Of a stretch of 64,000 nucleotides of DNA, positions 45,974 through 55,042 are shown piece after piece; the stretch's first letter is position 1, and each line of letters starts with the position of its first letter. This DNA comes from Bacteroidaceae bacterium (GTDB lineage: Bacteria > Bacteroidota > Bacteroidia > Bacteroidales > Bacteroidaceae), in the NCBI GenBank assembly GCA_017560945.1, contig JAFZDY010000046.1, positions 1-64,000 on the forward strand, written 5' to 3'. A model generated the notes under the pieces. It was not told the DNA's origin. It did not search any database and saw only the letters and a list, made by a program, of their open reading frames with translations. The position numbers and the translations under genes are program-made.

Positions 45974-46210
45974 ATGAGAAAGAGTGGAAAAAAACGGGTA
46001 ATGGTGTCTCCTTCAGAACCTAAACGCCATCAACGAATGGTCTGTTTAGTAAGCGAAGAGGAGGCTCAGATTGTGGATAATTATCTGAAGAAATACAAAA
46101 TTACTAATAAAGGACGTTGGATGCGTGAGACTCTCCTTTCCTTTATTCATCGTAATATGATGGAAGAGGATTATCCAACCCTTTTTAATGAACATGAGAT
46201 GCGAAGATGA
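45974..46210 (+). CDS. small basic protein, ribbon-helix-helix-like, coupled to tadA
   Basis: 78 residues, Lys/Arg-rich N-terminus then RMVCLVSEEEAQIVDNYLKKYKITNKGRWMRETLLSFIHRNM. One strand followed by two helices ending in RxxRE suggests a ribbon-helix-helix-like fold, hence possible DNA binding. The stop overlaps the tadA start as ATGA, so the two are translationally coupled. The leader is only 8 nt from the -7 box. Function unknown. Confidence 0.78.
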   Translation: MRKSGKKRVMVSPSEPKRHQRMVCLVSEEEAQIVDNYLKKYKITNKGRWMRETLLSFIHRNMMEEDYPTLFNEHEMRR

Positions 46211-46638
46211 CCGATATTCAATATATGCAGATGGCTTTGCGCGAAGCGCAGAATGCATTTGATGAAGGTGAAGTGCCCGTAGGTGCTATAGTTGTTTGTC
46301 AGGGACGTGTGATAGCTCGCGCACATAACTTGACAGAAACATTAAATGACGTGACAGCACATGCTGAAATGCAGGCTATCACCGCTGCTGCCAATTCTTT
46401 GGGAGGAAAATATTTGACGGATTGTACCCTTTATGTTACCGTGGAACCTTGTGTGATGTGTGCCGGTGCTATTGCTTGGGCACAGGTTAGTCGCGTGGTC
46501 TTCGGCGCGGCTGATGACAAGCGAGGATATCGTCGTTATGCACCCGATGCATTGCATCCCAAGACTGTGGTTGAACACGGTTTATTAGCTGATGAGGCTG
46601 CAGAGTTGATGAAGACCTTCTTTAAACAAAAAAGATAA
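46207..46638 (+). CDS. tadA: tRNA-specific adenosine deaminase
   Basis: TadA converts the wobble A34 of tRNA-Arg(ACG) to inosine. The 143-residue cytidine-deaminase-fold protein has the zinc motifs HAEMQAI (catalytic Glu) and PCVMCAGAI, preceded by DEGEVPVGAIVV. Length is typical. It is coupled to the small gene upstream and ended by a strong terminator. Confidence 0.95.
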   Translation: MTDIQYMQMALREAQNAFDEGEVPVGAIVVCQGRVIARAHNLTETLNDVTAHAEMQAITAAANSLGGKYLTDCTLYVTVEPCVMCAGAIAWAQVSRVVFGAADDKRGYRRYAPDALHPKTVVEHGLLADEAAELMKTFFKQKR

Positions 46639-46670
46639 GGGGTCCCGTGCGGAACCCCTTATTTTTTTTT
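46636..46670. terminator. tadA terminator
   Basis: TAAGGGGTCCC pairs with GGAACCCCTTA and is followed by nine T; the stem overlaps the tadA stop codon. Confidence 0.85.
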
Positions 46671-46708
46671 GTTGTAGTGGAATTGTATCCATTTCAATTC
46701 ATCTATGA

Positions 46709-47212
46709 TTATTTGACTTTCCAAATTTTCAAGCAGATGGAACCGTCATTACTTCCTGTACTTGGTTGGCAGACAAAAATTGCATTGTTAAGCCATGCAT
46801 ATTTACTGTCTTGCGGAGCTTCGAATTGCGGAGTTGTGCGGAAATAGAATTGCGGTCTTCCATCCTTGTCTGTACCTGTACATATAAGACCTTTGTTGCG
46901 AATGTGGATGTTTACTCCATCATCAGTACGGATACTATAGATCGCTTCTATCTCTGTGCGGCCAGTGGCTTGATCCTGCAACTGATAATCAGCACCACCG
47001 GGAAGAACGACACCTTTCATCTCAGGACCTTCAAATGTTCCTCCCACAATGGGGATGATAAAACGATTACCATGTGATGTCTGTCCTACCTGGTAAGCTC
47101 CTTCACACTTTACTTTCAGTTCTACCACATACTCCAATTGGGGAGCATCGTTCTGTGCTACCATCATCATGGTAAATGCACCAAAGAACAGGGCTGTTAA
47201 TAATCTCTTCAT
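46709..47212 (-). CDS. exported DUF3237 family protein
   Basis: 167 residues: signal peptide (LLTALFFGAFTMMMVAQ) then a DUF3237 beta-barrel with GGTFEGPEMKGVVLPGGADYQL and the paired strands EIEAIYSIRTDDGVNIHIRNKG and PQFYFRTTPQFEAP. DUF3237 proteins are of unknown function. The signal peptide suggests a periplasmic form. It lies 64 bases downstream of the zinc peptidase gene and may be co-transcribed. Confidence 0.85.
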   Translation of the reverse strand: MKRLLTALFFGAFTMMMVAQNDAPQLEYVVELKVKCEGAYQVGQTSHGNRFIIPIVGGTFEGPEMKGVVLPGGADYQLQDQATGRTEIEAIYSIRTDDGVNIHIRNKGLICTGTDKDGRPQFYFRTTPQFEAPQDSKYAWLNNAIFVCQPSTGSNDGSICLKIWKVK

Positions 47213-47276
47213 AATCTGATAATTTTAAATGAGTTATACAAATGATTGCTATCTGTTTTGCTTGAGAATAATGTGT

Positions 47277-47957
47277 TTAGTCTTTGCGTCCCATATATAT
47301 CATTACATAATATATAAGGGTTGCCAATGAACTCAATGCGGCTACTACGTAAGTGTATGCGGCAGACTTGAGTGCGTCACGTGCTTGAGTCTGATTTCGT
47401 GAGGTGGTAATTCCTGCTCGGTTAAGCCAGACAAGAGCACGACGGCTTGCATCAATCTCCACGGGAAGAGTGATAAAACTGAACAAGGTGGTGGTGGCAA
47501 AAAGAATGATGCCTGCTAATAATATCTGCGGAAAACTTTGAATCAACAAAATGCCTGCCATTAATATCCATGGTACCCAACGAGAAGCGGCTGATACCAC
47601 GGGTACAAGGTTTGAACGCATCTTCAGCGGGGCATAGGCTACGGCATGTTGAACCGCGTGACCACATTCGTGTGCGGCTACGGCAGCAGCGGCTACGCTA
47701 TCGCTCAGATATACTCCTTCGCTCAAGTTTACGGTCTTGTTTGTAGGATTGTAGTGATCGGTCAATTGACCTGGAGTACTGATAACACGTACATCGTAGA
47801 TGCCATTGTCATGCAACATCTTTTCGGCAACTTCACGACCTGTCATTCCGTTTCCAAGGGGAATACGCGAGTATTTCTTGAATTTATTGTTCAGGTTTGC
47901 TTGTACAAGATAGCTGGCAATTGCTATCGCGATGAATAAAATCCAATAACTTGACAT
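47277..47957 (-). CDS. membrane zinc metallopeptidase (YugP/Zn_peptidase_2 family)
   Basis: 226 residues with helices at the N-terminus (WILFIAIAIASYLVQ) and in the C-terminal half. The HECGH zinc motif lies in AAVAAHECGHAVQHA near residue 95, preceded by GRxVAEKMLHDNGI and NLSEGVYL. This fits the YugP-type neutral zinc peptidases; substrates are unknown. A TACTTTTG -7-like box lies at 48020-48027 on the minus strand. Confidence 0.88.
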   Translation of the reverse strand: MSSYWILFIAIAIASYLVQANLNNKFKKYSRIPLGNGMTGREVAEKMLHDNGIYDVRVISTPGQLTDHYNPTNKTVNLSEGVYLSDSVAAAAVAAHECGHAVQHAVAYAPLKMRSNLVPVVSAASRWVPWILMAGILLIQSFPQILLAGIILFATTTLFSFITLPVEIDASRRALVWLNRAGITTSRNQTQARDALKSAAYTYVVAALSSLATLIYYVMIYMGRKD

Positions 47958-48030
47958 AGTTCTCTTCTTTACTTTTAATAATGAATGTTCGTTTACCTAT
48001 TTATGAACAATAGTTGTGCCAAAAGTAGCA

Positions 48031-48066
48031 AAAAACGGCGAATGAAGCATATCATTCGCCGTTTTT
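48031..48066. terminator. terminator between purA and the zinc peptidase
   Basis: AAAAACGGCGAATGA and TCATTCGCCGTTTTT form a 15-bp stem with a 6-nt loop and A/T tails on both sides; it likely ends the purA transcript on the minus strand. Confidence 0.75.
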
Positions 48067-48212
48067 TTGTCATATTATAACATTCGTTATTGTTCTTAAG
48101 GGAAGTTCTATAAATTAATTATCAAGCTAATTTTATAGGACCTTTCTCAAGACTGACAAAAAGTCAGCAATGATCCCCAATCTCTATTTACTTGTCACAC
48201 GTCACACGTCGC

Positions 48213-49487
48213 TTACTCCTCAGTGTAGCGTACGATGGTTTGTGCGCGGTCGGGACCTATAGAGATAATCTTGATAGGAGTCTCCAACTCTTCTTCCAAG
48301 AACGATACGTAAGCATTGAATTCTTCGGGGAACTCAGCCTCGTCGGTCATACGAGTCATGTCGGTCTTCCATCCGGGCAACTCTACGTAGATGGGTTCTA
48401 CACCCTCTGTGATGTCGTAGGGGAAGTAATCGATTTCTTCGCCATTTACCTTATAGGCTACGCATGCTTTGATGGTTTCGAATTGGTCGAGTACGTCGCT
48501 CTTCATCATGATGAGCTGAGTGACACCGTTTACCATGATAGAGTACTTCAACGCTACGAGGTCAATCCATCCGCAACGGCGTTCGCGACCTGTTACTGCT
48601 CCGTACTCGTGTCCGAGGTCGCGGATGAGTTTTCCTGTCTCGTCGAACAATTCGGTGGGGAAAGGACCGCTACCTACTCGGGTGCAGTATGCTTTCATGA
48701 TACCAAATACATTTCCTATCTTGTTAGGGCCGATACCGAGTCCTGAACATGCACCGGCGCAGATGGTGTTCGATGATGTTACGAAGGGGTATGAACCAAA
48801 GTCTACATCGAGCAAGGTTCCCTGTGCACCTTCGCAAAGTACGCTTTTACCTTCCTTTAAAAGGTTGTTGATTTCGTGTTCGCTATCTACCAAGTGGAAA
48901 CTACGCAAGTATTCTACACCAGCGAGGAAGTCTTTCTCCATCTCGGTGATGTCATAGGTGTAGTTGAGGTTTTTCAGAATGGCTTCGTGGCGAGCCTTGG
49001 CATTGCCATAGATCTCCTCGAATCGGGGAGAGAGGATGTCGCCTACGCGCACACCTGTACGGCTAATCTTATCGGTGTAAGTCGGGCCGATACCCTTACC
49101 TGTTGTGCCTACTTTTGCATCACCCTTAGCCGCCTCATAAGCTGCATCCAACACGCGGTGAGTGGGCAGGATGAGGTGAGCCTTCTTGGAAATGTGCAAA
49201 CGCTCTTTCAACGGATGGCCCGATGCTTCAAGAGCCTCGGCTTCGCCTTTGAACAAAGCGGGATCGAGTACCACACCGTTTCCGATGATGTTTACCTTGT
49301 CACCTTGGAAAATACCTGAAGGAATGGAGCGAAGTACATATTTCTGTCCTTCAAACTCAAGTGTGTGTCCGGCATTGGGACCGCCTTGGAAACGGGCTAC
49401 CACGTCGTAGTTGGGGGTCAATACATCCACCACTTTTCCTTTACCTTCGTCGCCCCATTGGAGGCCTAACAAAACATCTACTTTCAT
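48213..49487 (-). CDS. purA: adenylosuccinate synthetase
   Basis: PurA makes adenylosuccinate from IMP, aspartate and GTP. The 424-residue protein has QWGDEGKGKVVD, PNAGHTL, GTTGKGIGPTYTDK, EGAQGTLLDVDFGSYPFVTSSNT and the C-terminal base-recognition region (ISIGPDRAQTI). It follows the fur-type regulator after 25 bases on the same strand. Confidence 0.97.
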   Translation of the reverse strand: MKVDVLLGLQWGDEGKGKVVDVLTPNYDVVARFQGGPNAGHTLEFEGQKYVLRSIPSGIFQGDKVNIIGNGVVLDPALFKGEAEALEASGHPLKERLHISKKAHLILPTHRVLDAAYEAAKGDAKVGTTGKGIGPTYTDKISRTGVRVGDILSPRFEEIYGNAKARHEAILKNLNYTYDITEMEKDFLAGVEYLRSFHLVDSEHEINNLLKEGKSVLCEGAQGTLLDVDFGSYPFVTSSNTICAGACSGLGIGPNKIGNVFGIMKAYCTRVGSGPFPTELFDETGKLIRDLGHEYGAVTGRERRCGWIDLVALKYSIMVNGVTQLIMMKSDVLDQFETIKACVAYKVNGEEIDYFPYDITEGVEPIYVELPGWKTDMTRMTDEAEFPEEFNAYVSFLEEELETPIKIISIGPDRAQTIVRYTEE

Positions 49488-49512
49488 GTTTTCTTTAAAA
49501 TAAATATATGTG

Positions 49513-49989
49513 TTATTTGTTTTTATTCAGTTGCTTACGCTTTTTCGCATTGATGCACTTGCGACATGTACCATATATGTACAACGAGTAGTGCGACATT
49601 TGGAAACGCTTCATGGGTGAACTTGCTATTGCGAGTTGCAACTCATCGTTTTGTAACTCGGTCACCTGTCCACATTCTGTACAGATGAGGTGGTGATGAG
49701 TATCCATCTTGTAACTTCGCTCGTATTGCGAGGAGTTGCCGAACTGGTGTTTGATGACAAGTTTGGCATCGAGCAACAACTCTATAGTGTTATATAGGGT
49801 GGCTCGGCTCACGCGGAAATGCTCCTCGTTGAGCAATTGGTCGTGAAGAGTTTCCATGTCAAAGTGTCCCTTGATGGAGTAGATAGCATCGAGTATAGCA
49901 TACCGTTCGGAAGTCTTACGATGTCCGTTAGTACAAAGATATTCGGTAAATATCTGTTTTACAGTATCTTTAATGTTTTCTTTCTCCAT
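49513..49989 (-). CDS. fur: Fur/PerR-family transcriptional regulator
   Basis: 158 residues with the Fur winged helix (TSERYAILDAIYSIKGHFDMETLHDQLL, VSRATLYNTIELLLDAKLV) and the metal-binding domain (THHHLICTECGQVTEL, then CRKCINAKK). Two CxxC pairs bind structural zinc. The iron and peroxide branches cannot be separated safely. It is upstream of purA in a likely operon. A TAACTTTG -7-like box lies at 50008-50015. Confidence 0.9.
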   Translation of the reverse strand: MEKENIKDTVKQIFTEYLCTNGHRKTSERYAILDAIYSIKGHFDMETLHDQLLNEEHFRVSRATLYNTIELLLDAKLVIKHQFGNSSQYERSYKMDTHHHLICTECGQVTELQNDELQLAIASSPMKRFQMSHYSLYIYGTCRKCINAKKRKQLNKNK

Positions 49990-50070
49990 ATTTCACTCTA
50001 ACGCGAACAAAGTTAATCCTTTTTGGTGGAATAGGAAAGGTTTTTGGTAAGAAAAATCTTCTTTTGGGTG

Positions 50071-50739
50071 TTATTCAGCAATTTCATCCTTCAGTTGCTG
50101 ATAAATGCCTTGCAAATACTTGTCCTCACAATGAGCCAGGGATGATGTGGCTTTAAGCGTTGCTTGAGCCTGGCTTTTCCCCAATCGGATGTACATGCGT
50201 ACGGCGGTGAGGGCAGCTTGCGCAGGTCGATAGTTCTCTTTCGAATCGGTAAGGGTGGCCGTTGCCTGATCAAGAAACTCATTTTCGGCACGTTCGTTCA
50301 GATATCCTCCTCGCATAAAGAGTCGGGCAATGGTCAGATAACCACACACCTGGAAGTATTCACGCTCGTCTGCCATCCATTGAAAGGCCTTGGTAGATGC
50401 GTATGGTAAGTGTTGGAAGAGGTTCATGCAAGTCACCTCGGCCAGTTCGGGTTGGTGGATGTCCTCCACCCAAATATCGGCAATCTCGGGAAGAAATGTC
50501 TCGACGGGTTGGAGCATGGTGGCCAGTATCTTGCATTCGCGTATATTCTCTTTCCATAATTCCCCTGCGAGGGAATGATTTTTTTCGTACCTGAGAGAAA
50601 TTTCTTTCAGACGGGGGAGTTCAATGCCGAAATTTAACTTGTAATTCAAGCCCTTTTCGCGCATACTTTGCGAAGCCACTCCGTTCATGAAGAGGCGAAA
50701 TTGAGCCTTGATTTCTTTGATGGTTTCGTGAGTGGTCAT
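50071..50739 (-). CDS. DNA alkylation repair (AlkD-like) HEAT-repeat protein
   Basis: 222 residues, all helical, matching the AlkD-type family in its pattern: NFGIELPRLKEISLRYEKNHSLAGELW, IRECKILATMLQP, CMNLFQHLPY and EYFQVCGYLTIARLF. AlkD enzymes excise alkylated bases. Whether this shorter divergent member is catalytic is uncertain. A family A palindrome lies directly upstream of its start. Confidence 0.75.
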   Translation of the reverse strand: MTTHETIKEIKAQFRLFMNGVASQSMREKGLNYKLNFGIELPRLKEISLRYEKNHSLAGELWKENIRECKILATMLQPVETFLPEIADIWVEDIHQPELAEVTCMNLFQHLPYASTKAFQWMADEREYFQVCGYLTIARLFMRGGYLNERAENEFLDQATATLTDSKENYRPAQAALTAVRMYIRLGKSQAQATLKATSSLAHCEDKYLQGIYQQLKDEIAE

Positions 50740-50753
50740 ATTCTATATATTAT

Positions 50754-50830
50754 TTAGGCACGGATTACACGTATTAGCACGGCTTGATGTTTAGTCATAT
50801 TTCCGTGTCATCCGCGTAATCCGTGCCTAA
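50754..50830. repeat. family A palindrome, copy 2
   Basis: TTAGGCACGGATTAC (50754-50768) is exactly inverted as GTAATCCGTGCCTAA (50816-50830), with further short complementary segments (GCACGG, CCGTG) in the middle. It shares its arms with copies at 20923 and 52946. Confidence 0.85.
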
Positions 50831-50839
50831 TATAAGTCA

Positions 50840-52882
50840 TCAGTTACGATATGGCAAGTTTGCGTAATCCTTACTATAGCGGAGCATCTGCTCAGCATAG
50901 CCTTCGGTGTAGTCGATGGTTACATCGGTGATGTTTCCATTCTCGTCCTTCACTGCAGTATATACGGGGTTGATGAATCCCTTGTAAGGAGCCAGGTTGA
51001 GTTTCTTGTAACGCTCGAGGATTTCAGCGTGAAGAGTCGGGTCAATCTGAACGGCATACTTTTCAACCATCTCACGAGCTGCTTCGAAGTCACCTTCAGA
51101 CTTGATACGTTGAATCTCTGCCAAGAGTTGTCCGAAGAGGTCGCGCAACTTTTCGTAATCATTTACCTGTACGAAAGTTTCACCATCCTTCTTCACAAAC
51201 TCAACCACCTTGTCGGCAGCACCCTTCTCCAATGCCCAACGAGCCACGAGTGCACGGTTACGCATGTGGGCTTCTTCAATGACGTTGCCCAATTCGATGC
51301 GTACAAGTTGTGTCATCAAGCCATTCATCATGTAACTATAGTACTGAGCCTTGTAAGCCTCTTTGTTGGGGGTAAGACCCAATTCAACCAACTTGTCATC
51401 GGCCAAATAGTAGAGACCGAAGAGGTCGGCACGAGCCTCCTCGATGGTAGAACCATAAGCCTTCAATGCATCGGGGTCAACACCTGGGAGGAGTTTGCCC
51501 GAACCATGGCCAAGGCACTCGTGGAGGTCGGTGTGAAGGTCGCCTGTGAGGTCGCCATATTGCTCTAATAACTTGATTTCAGCAGGGCTGATAACAAACT
51601 CTTGTGAAAATCCGCTTCCACGTCCTGCCTTGTTATAAGCGTCGGTGAAGTTTCCGATAGTAACTGACTTTGAACCATGTACGCTACGAATCCAGTTTGA
51701 GTTGGGAAGATTGATACCGATAGCGGTAGCGGGGTAGAGGTCACCTCCGAGGATGGCACCAGTGATAACCTTCGCACTCACACCCTTCACCTCTTCCTTC
51801 TTGAAGCGGTCTTCTACGGGTGAGTTTGTCTCAAACCACTGGGCATTGTCGCTGATGGCCTCGGTGCGCTTGGTTGCTTCCATATCCTTGAAGTTTACGA
51901 TAGACTCCCAACTTGACTTCATACCCAATGGGTCGCCATAACTCTCGGTGAAGCAGTTTACGAAATCGATGCGTGAATCGAGGTCTTTTACCCATTCGAT
52001 GGCATATTCGTCAAAAGTCTTCAAGTCTCCATCGTTGTAGAATTGGATAAGTTTCTCGATTACGAGTCTTTGCTGATCGTTCTCGGCTACGGTCATAGCC
52101 TTTTCCAACCAATAAACTATCTTTTCGATGGCCTCGGTGTAGAGTCCTCCTATTTTCCATACTTTCTCCTGTACCTTGCCGTTCTCTTTTACCAAGCGGC
52201 TATTCATGCCATACATCACGGGTTGAGGATCGTTGGGATCCTTCATCTTTGCATAGAAGTCTTCGGCTTCCTCTTGTGTAACACCTTCGTAGTAGTTGCA
52301 TGCCGAGGTGAGGAGAAGATCTTCTCCGTCGGCTTGGTTTACGCGCTTAGGCATTACAGTGGGGTCGAAGATAACGGGGAAAATTTCGTCGCAAAGTTGG
52401 TCAACCGTCTGACCTTGTGCCAAGGGAAGTTTGCTCGCATCTACGGTCTTCAGTGCTGCACGGAAGAATTCGGGGGTGAAACCCGGGATGAACTTTTCGC
52501 AACCATAGTGGTGGTGGATACCATTAGAGAACCATACTCGCTTGAGGTAAGTCTCCATATTCACAAAGTTGGTGTCTGCTTTGTCACCTTTGAAGTCGGT
52601 GTATACGGTTTCCAACATCTTGCGGATGACGAGGTTGTACTTTCCGTTTTGATCAAAGAGAATGTCGCGTCCCTGAAGGGCAGCCTCTGAAAGGTAGTAA
52701 ACCAAAACTTTCTGTTGCAAAGTGAGGTCTTCGAAACCGTGAACTTTGTAACGCAACATTTGCAAGTCTGCAAATTGTTCGTTAGCATAGTCAAAGTCAT
52801 CAGCCACGGGTGCCGTAGGCTGTGTGCTGCATGCGGTAAACATGGTAGCCATCATTGTAAGTTTGATAAATTTGTTTTTCAT
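50840..52882 (-). CDS. dipeptidyl-peptidase III-like (M49) zinc lipoprotein
   Basis: 680 residues. The N-terminus (LTMMATMFTACSTQP) is a lipoprotein signal. The M49 zinc motif HEXXXH appears as HECLGHGSGKLLPG near residue 450, and the third ligand is in EEARADLFGLYYL. M49 enzymes remove dipeptides from peptide N-termini; the signal places this one in the periplasm or outer membrane. It is flanked by family A palindromes on both sides. Confidence 0.9.
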   Translation of the reverse strand: MKNKFIKLTMMATMFTACSTQPTAPVADDFDYANEQFADLQMLRYKVHGFEDLTLQQKVLVYYLSEAALQGRDILFDQNGKYNLVIRKMLETVYTDFKGDKADTNFVNMETYLKRVWFSNGIHHHYGCEKFIPGFTPEFFRAALKTVDASKLPLAQGQTVDQLCDEIFPVIFDPTVMPKRVNQADGEDLLLTSACNYYEGVTQEEAEDFYAKMKDPNDPQPVMYGMNSRLVKENGKVQEKVWKIGGLYTEAIEKIVYWLEKAMTVAENDQQRLVIEKLIQFYNDGDLKTFDEYAIEWVKDLDSRIDFVNCFTESYGDPLGMKSSWESIVNFKDMEATKRTEAISDNAQWFETNSPVEDRFKKEEVKGVSAKVITGAILGGDLYPATAIGINLPNSNWIRSVHGSKSVTIGNFTDAYNKAGRGSGFSQEFVISPAEIKLLEQYGDLTGDLHTDLHECLGHGSGKLLPGVDPDALKAYGSTIEEARADLFGLYYLADDKLVELGLTPNKEAYKAQYYSYMMNGLMTQLVRIELGNVIEEAHMRNRALVARWALEKGAADKVVEFVKKDGETFVQVNDYEKLRDLFGQLLAEIQRIKSEGDFEAAREMVEKYAVQIDPTLHAEILERYKKLNLAPYKGFINPVYTAVKDENGNITDVTIDYTEGYAEQMLRYSKDYANLPYRN

Positions 52883-52945
52883 TATGCTTGTTTTGTTTTG
52901 TAATATTTCTGAGTTCGAAAGGTGCTCTTAGCTCCCTTTTAAAGT

Positions 52946-53008
52946 CACGGATTACGCGGATTAACACAGATATTTATTGTTTAAAACCTATCCGTGTAAT
53001 CCGCGTAA
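52946..53008. repeat. family A palindrome, copy 3
   Basis: CACGGATTACGCGGATT on the left and AATCCGCGTAA on the right; an 11-bp perfect core (52952-52962 with 52998-53008) plus imperfect extension. It is a diverged copy, in the promoter region of the M49 peptidase gene. Confidence 0.75.
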
Positions 53009-53079
53009 CCAGTTCCTGGATGCGTGTGTTCAACCACATCTCAGGATGCTCTCTACCCAAGCGGTAACTTTGGTGAGGA

Positions 53080-53601
53080 TTATTTCTTGTTCTTCTTTGG
53101 AGGTCTTCCCACCTTCTTGGCAACTTTCTTTGCCTTGTCCTTTTTGTCGCTCTTTTCCAGATTTCTCTTTCTGTAACTATTGGGAGTTTCGCCCATGTTC
53201 TTGTAGAAAGCTGCATAGAAAGACTGGCGGTTGGCAAAACCTACCATGGCGCTGATTTCCTCCACGTTCTTCTCCTCGTAACGCTTGTCTGCCAAGTAGT
53301 GTGCGGCATCCTTTACACGATACTCGTTCAAGAGGCATGAATAGTTCATACCAAAACGTGAATTGATAACGGCTGAGAGGTAGCGTGTGTTGGTATTCAA
53401 CTCCTTCGCTAACTCTTTGGCTGAATAGTCAGGGTCTTTATACTTCTTCTGTATAACAATGATGTTGAGAATCTTGTCATACAATTCGTCGGCCAACTCG
53501 GCTCTGATCAAAGAACGATAAGCGGCTTCTTTCGGTTTACGGTCACGGATGTTGTAAGGTTTCTTTTTTTCAACCATTACTTCTTCATTTTTTGTTTCCA
53601 T
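53080..53601 (-). CDS. AraC-type helix-turn-helix regulator with AT-hook-like tail
   Basis: From the ATG at 53601 (METKNEEVMVEKKKPYNIRDRK) the product has 173 residues. The C-terminal half is an AraC HTH: YSAKELAKELNTNTRYLSAVIN, then ISAMVGFANRQSFYAAFYKNMGETPNSYRKR. It ends in a Lys-rich tail with GRPPKK, like an AT-hook. There is no ligand domain, so it resembles a small architectural or constitutive regulator. An ATG at 53652 would add 17 residues. Confidence 0.87.
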   Translation of the reverse strand: METKNEEVMVEKKKPYNIRDRKPKEAAYRSLIRAELADELYDKILNIIVIQKKYKDPDYSAKELAKELNTNTRYLSAVINSRFGMNYSCLLNEYRVKDAAHYLADKRYEEKNVEEISAMVGFANRQSFYAAFYKNMGETPNSYRKRNLEKSDKKDKAKKVAKKVGRPPKKNKK

Positions 53602-53783
53602 GTCACTTGTATTACGTTGTTTCTTGATGATTGCGTTTATTAGACTCCGCAAATATCTTTCATTTTTTTTACATGACCAAATAAAATGAGGAAAAAGGAA
53701 AGAAATTTCATAAGAAAACAGTCAAAACTTCTCAATGGGTGGGGAAAACTACCTAAAAAGTTATTTTCTGACTTCTTTTCTGA

Positions 53784-54854
53784 TCACTTGTTCTCATTTT
53801 TTTTAATGTATTCGACTATCCATTCACCGACCTCTTTTGTGCCATATTTAGCCCCGCCTTCCACTTGAATTTCGGGAGTGCGTACATTGGCATCGAGCGA
53901 TGCATCTACGGCCTTGCGGATGAGTGCTCCCTCTTCCTGAAGGTTGAAGTATTCGAAGAGCATTGCCACGGAGAGTACTTGGGCAAGTGGATTGGCGATG
54001 TTGAGTCCTTTGGCTTGTGGCCAACTACCATGAATGGGTTCGAATACGGGTGTACTTTCACCTGTGGAGGCAGAGGGCAGAAGTCCCATAGAGCCGCTGA
54101 TAACTGAACCTTCGTCGGTGAGGATGTCTCCAAAGGTGTTTTCCGTGACCATCACATCGAAGAATGTCGGCTCTTGAATCATGCGCATGGCGGCATTGTC
54201 CACATACATATAGTCGGTAGTTACCTCGGGATATTGGGGAGCCATCTCCTGTGCAATCTGTCTCCAAAGGCGCGATGAGGCGAGTACATTGGCCTTGTCC
54301 ACCACGGTGAGGTGTTTGCGACGCTTCATGGCATAGTCGAATCCTACGCGGAGGATGCGCTCTATCTCGGGACGGGTGTAGTAGTTGGTGTCGTAAGCCT
54401 TGTCGTTGTCCTGATATTTCTCTCCGAAATACATACCACCCGTGAGTTCGCGTATGCAGATGAAGTCGGCATCCTGCACCAATTCGGCGCGAAGGGGAGA
54501 CTTGTGAACAAGGCACTTGAATGTCTGCACGGGGCGTATGTTGGCAAAGAGGCCAAGTCTTTTACGCATAGCCAGCAAACCCTGCTCGGGGCGCACCTTG
54601 GCCGTGGGGTCGTTGTCAAACTTTGGGTCACCTACGGCTGAGAAGAGGACGGCATCCGATGCTTTACACACCTGATAAGTCTCTTCGGGGAAAGGGTCGC
54701 CCACTTCGTCGATGGCGTGTGCGCCACAGATGGCGTATTGGTAGGATACCTTGTGTCCGAATTTCTCGCATACGGCGGTCATTACATCCACACCTACGGC
54801 GGATATTTCGGGGCCGATACCGTCACCGGCCAACACTGCTATTTTCAAGTTCAT
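53784..54854 (-). CDS. leuB: 3-isopropylmalate dehydrogenase
   Basis: LeuB oxidises and decarboxylates 3-isopropylmalate in leucine synthesis. Visible are [12 protein letters not shown], the substrate-binding [42 protein letters not shown] and EPIHGSWPQ. Length 356 is typical. It is the last gene of the leu operon, separated from leuA2 by the F3 repeat array. Confidence 0.96.
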   Translation of the reverse strand: MNLKIAVLAGDGIGPEISAVGVDVMTAVCEKFGHKVSYQYAICGAHAIDEVGDPFPEETYQVCKASDAVLFSAVGDPKFDNDPTAKVRPEQGLLAMRKRLGLFANIRPVQTFKCLVHKSPLRAELVQDADFICIRELTGGMYFGEKYQDNDKAYDTNYYTRPEIERILRVGFDYAMKRRKHLTVVDKANVLASSRLWRQIAQEMAPQYPEVTTDYMYVDNAAMRMIQEPTFFDVMVTENTFGDILTDEGSVISGSMGLLPSASTGESTPVFEPIHGSWPQAKGLNIANPLAQVLSVAMLFEYFNLQEEGALIRKAVDASLDANVRTPEIQVEGGAKYGTKEVGEWIVEYIKKNENK

Positions 54855-54903
54855 ATATTCTTTATTTTTATATGGTTTTAGTCTCTTTTTTAACGCTCAT
54901 TTT

Positions 54904-55029
54904 CTACTTGGTAAAGTGTCTTTCGCTACTTGGCCAACTACCTTCGGCTACTTGGCCAACTACCCGCGGCTACTTGGCCAACTGGCGACGGCTACTTGGC
55001 CAAGTAGAAAAAGGTACTTGGCCAAGCAG
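54904..55029. repeat. 22-nt-period palindrome array F3
   Basis: CTACTTGG starts a new unit at 54904, 54926, 54948, 54970 and 54992, with a sixth unit (TACTTGG) at 55015. The first four steps are exactly 22 nt. Unit 5 contains the perfect 16-nt palindrome CTACTTGGCCAAGTAG; the others keep TTGGCCAA and vary outside. The array fills the leuA2-leuB gap. Confidence 0.9.
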
Positions 55030-55042
55030 ATTTTTGCCCATC

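Noticed and set aside
48192-48746. Plus-strand 184-residue frame opposite purA
   Set aside because: Antisense shadow; purA motifs on the other strand are decisive.
51029-51568. Plus-strand 179-residue frame opposite the M49 peptidase
   Set aside because: Antisense shadow of a well-supported gene, no recognisable domain.
54904-55029. CRISPR-like array
   Set aside because: The period is 22 nt with no unique spacers of constant length, and no cas gene is in the window; these are tandem palindromes.
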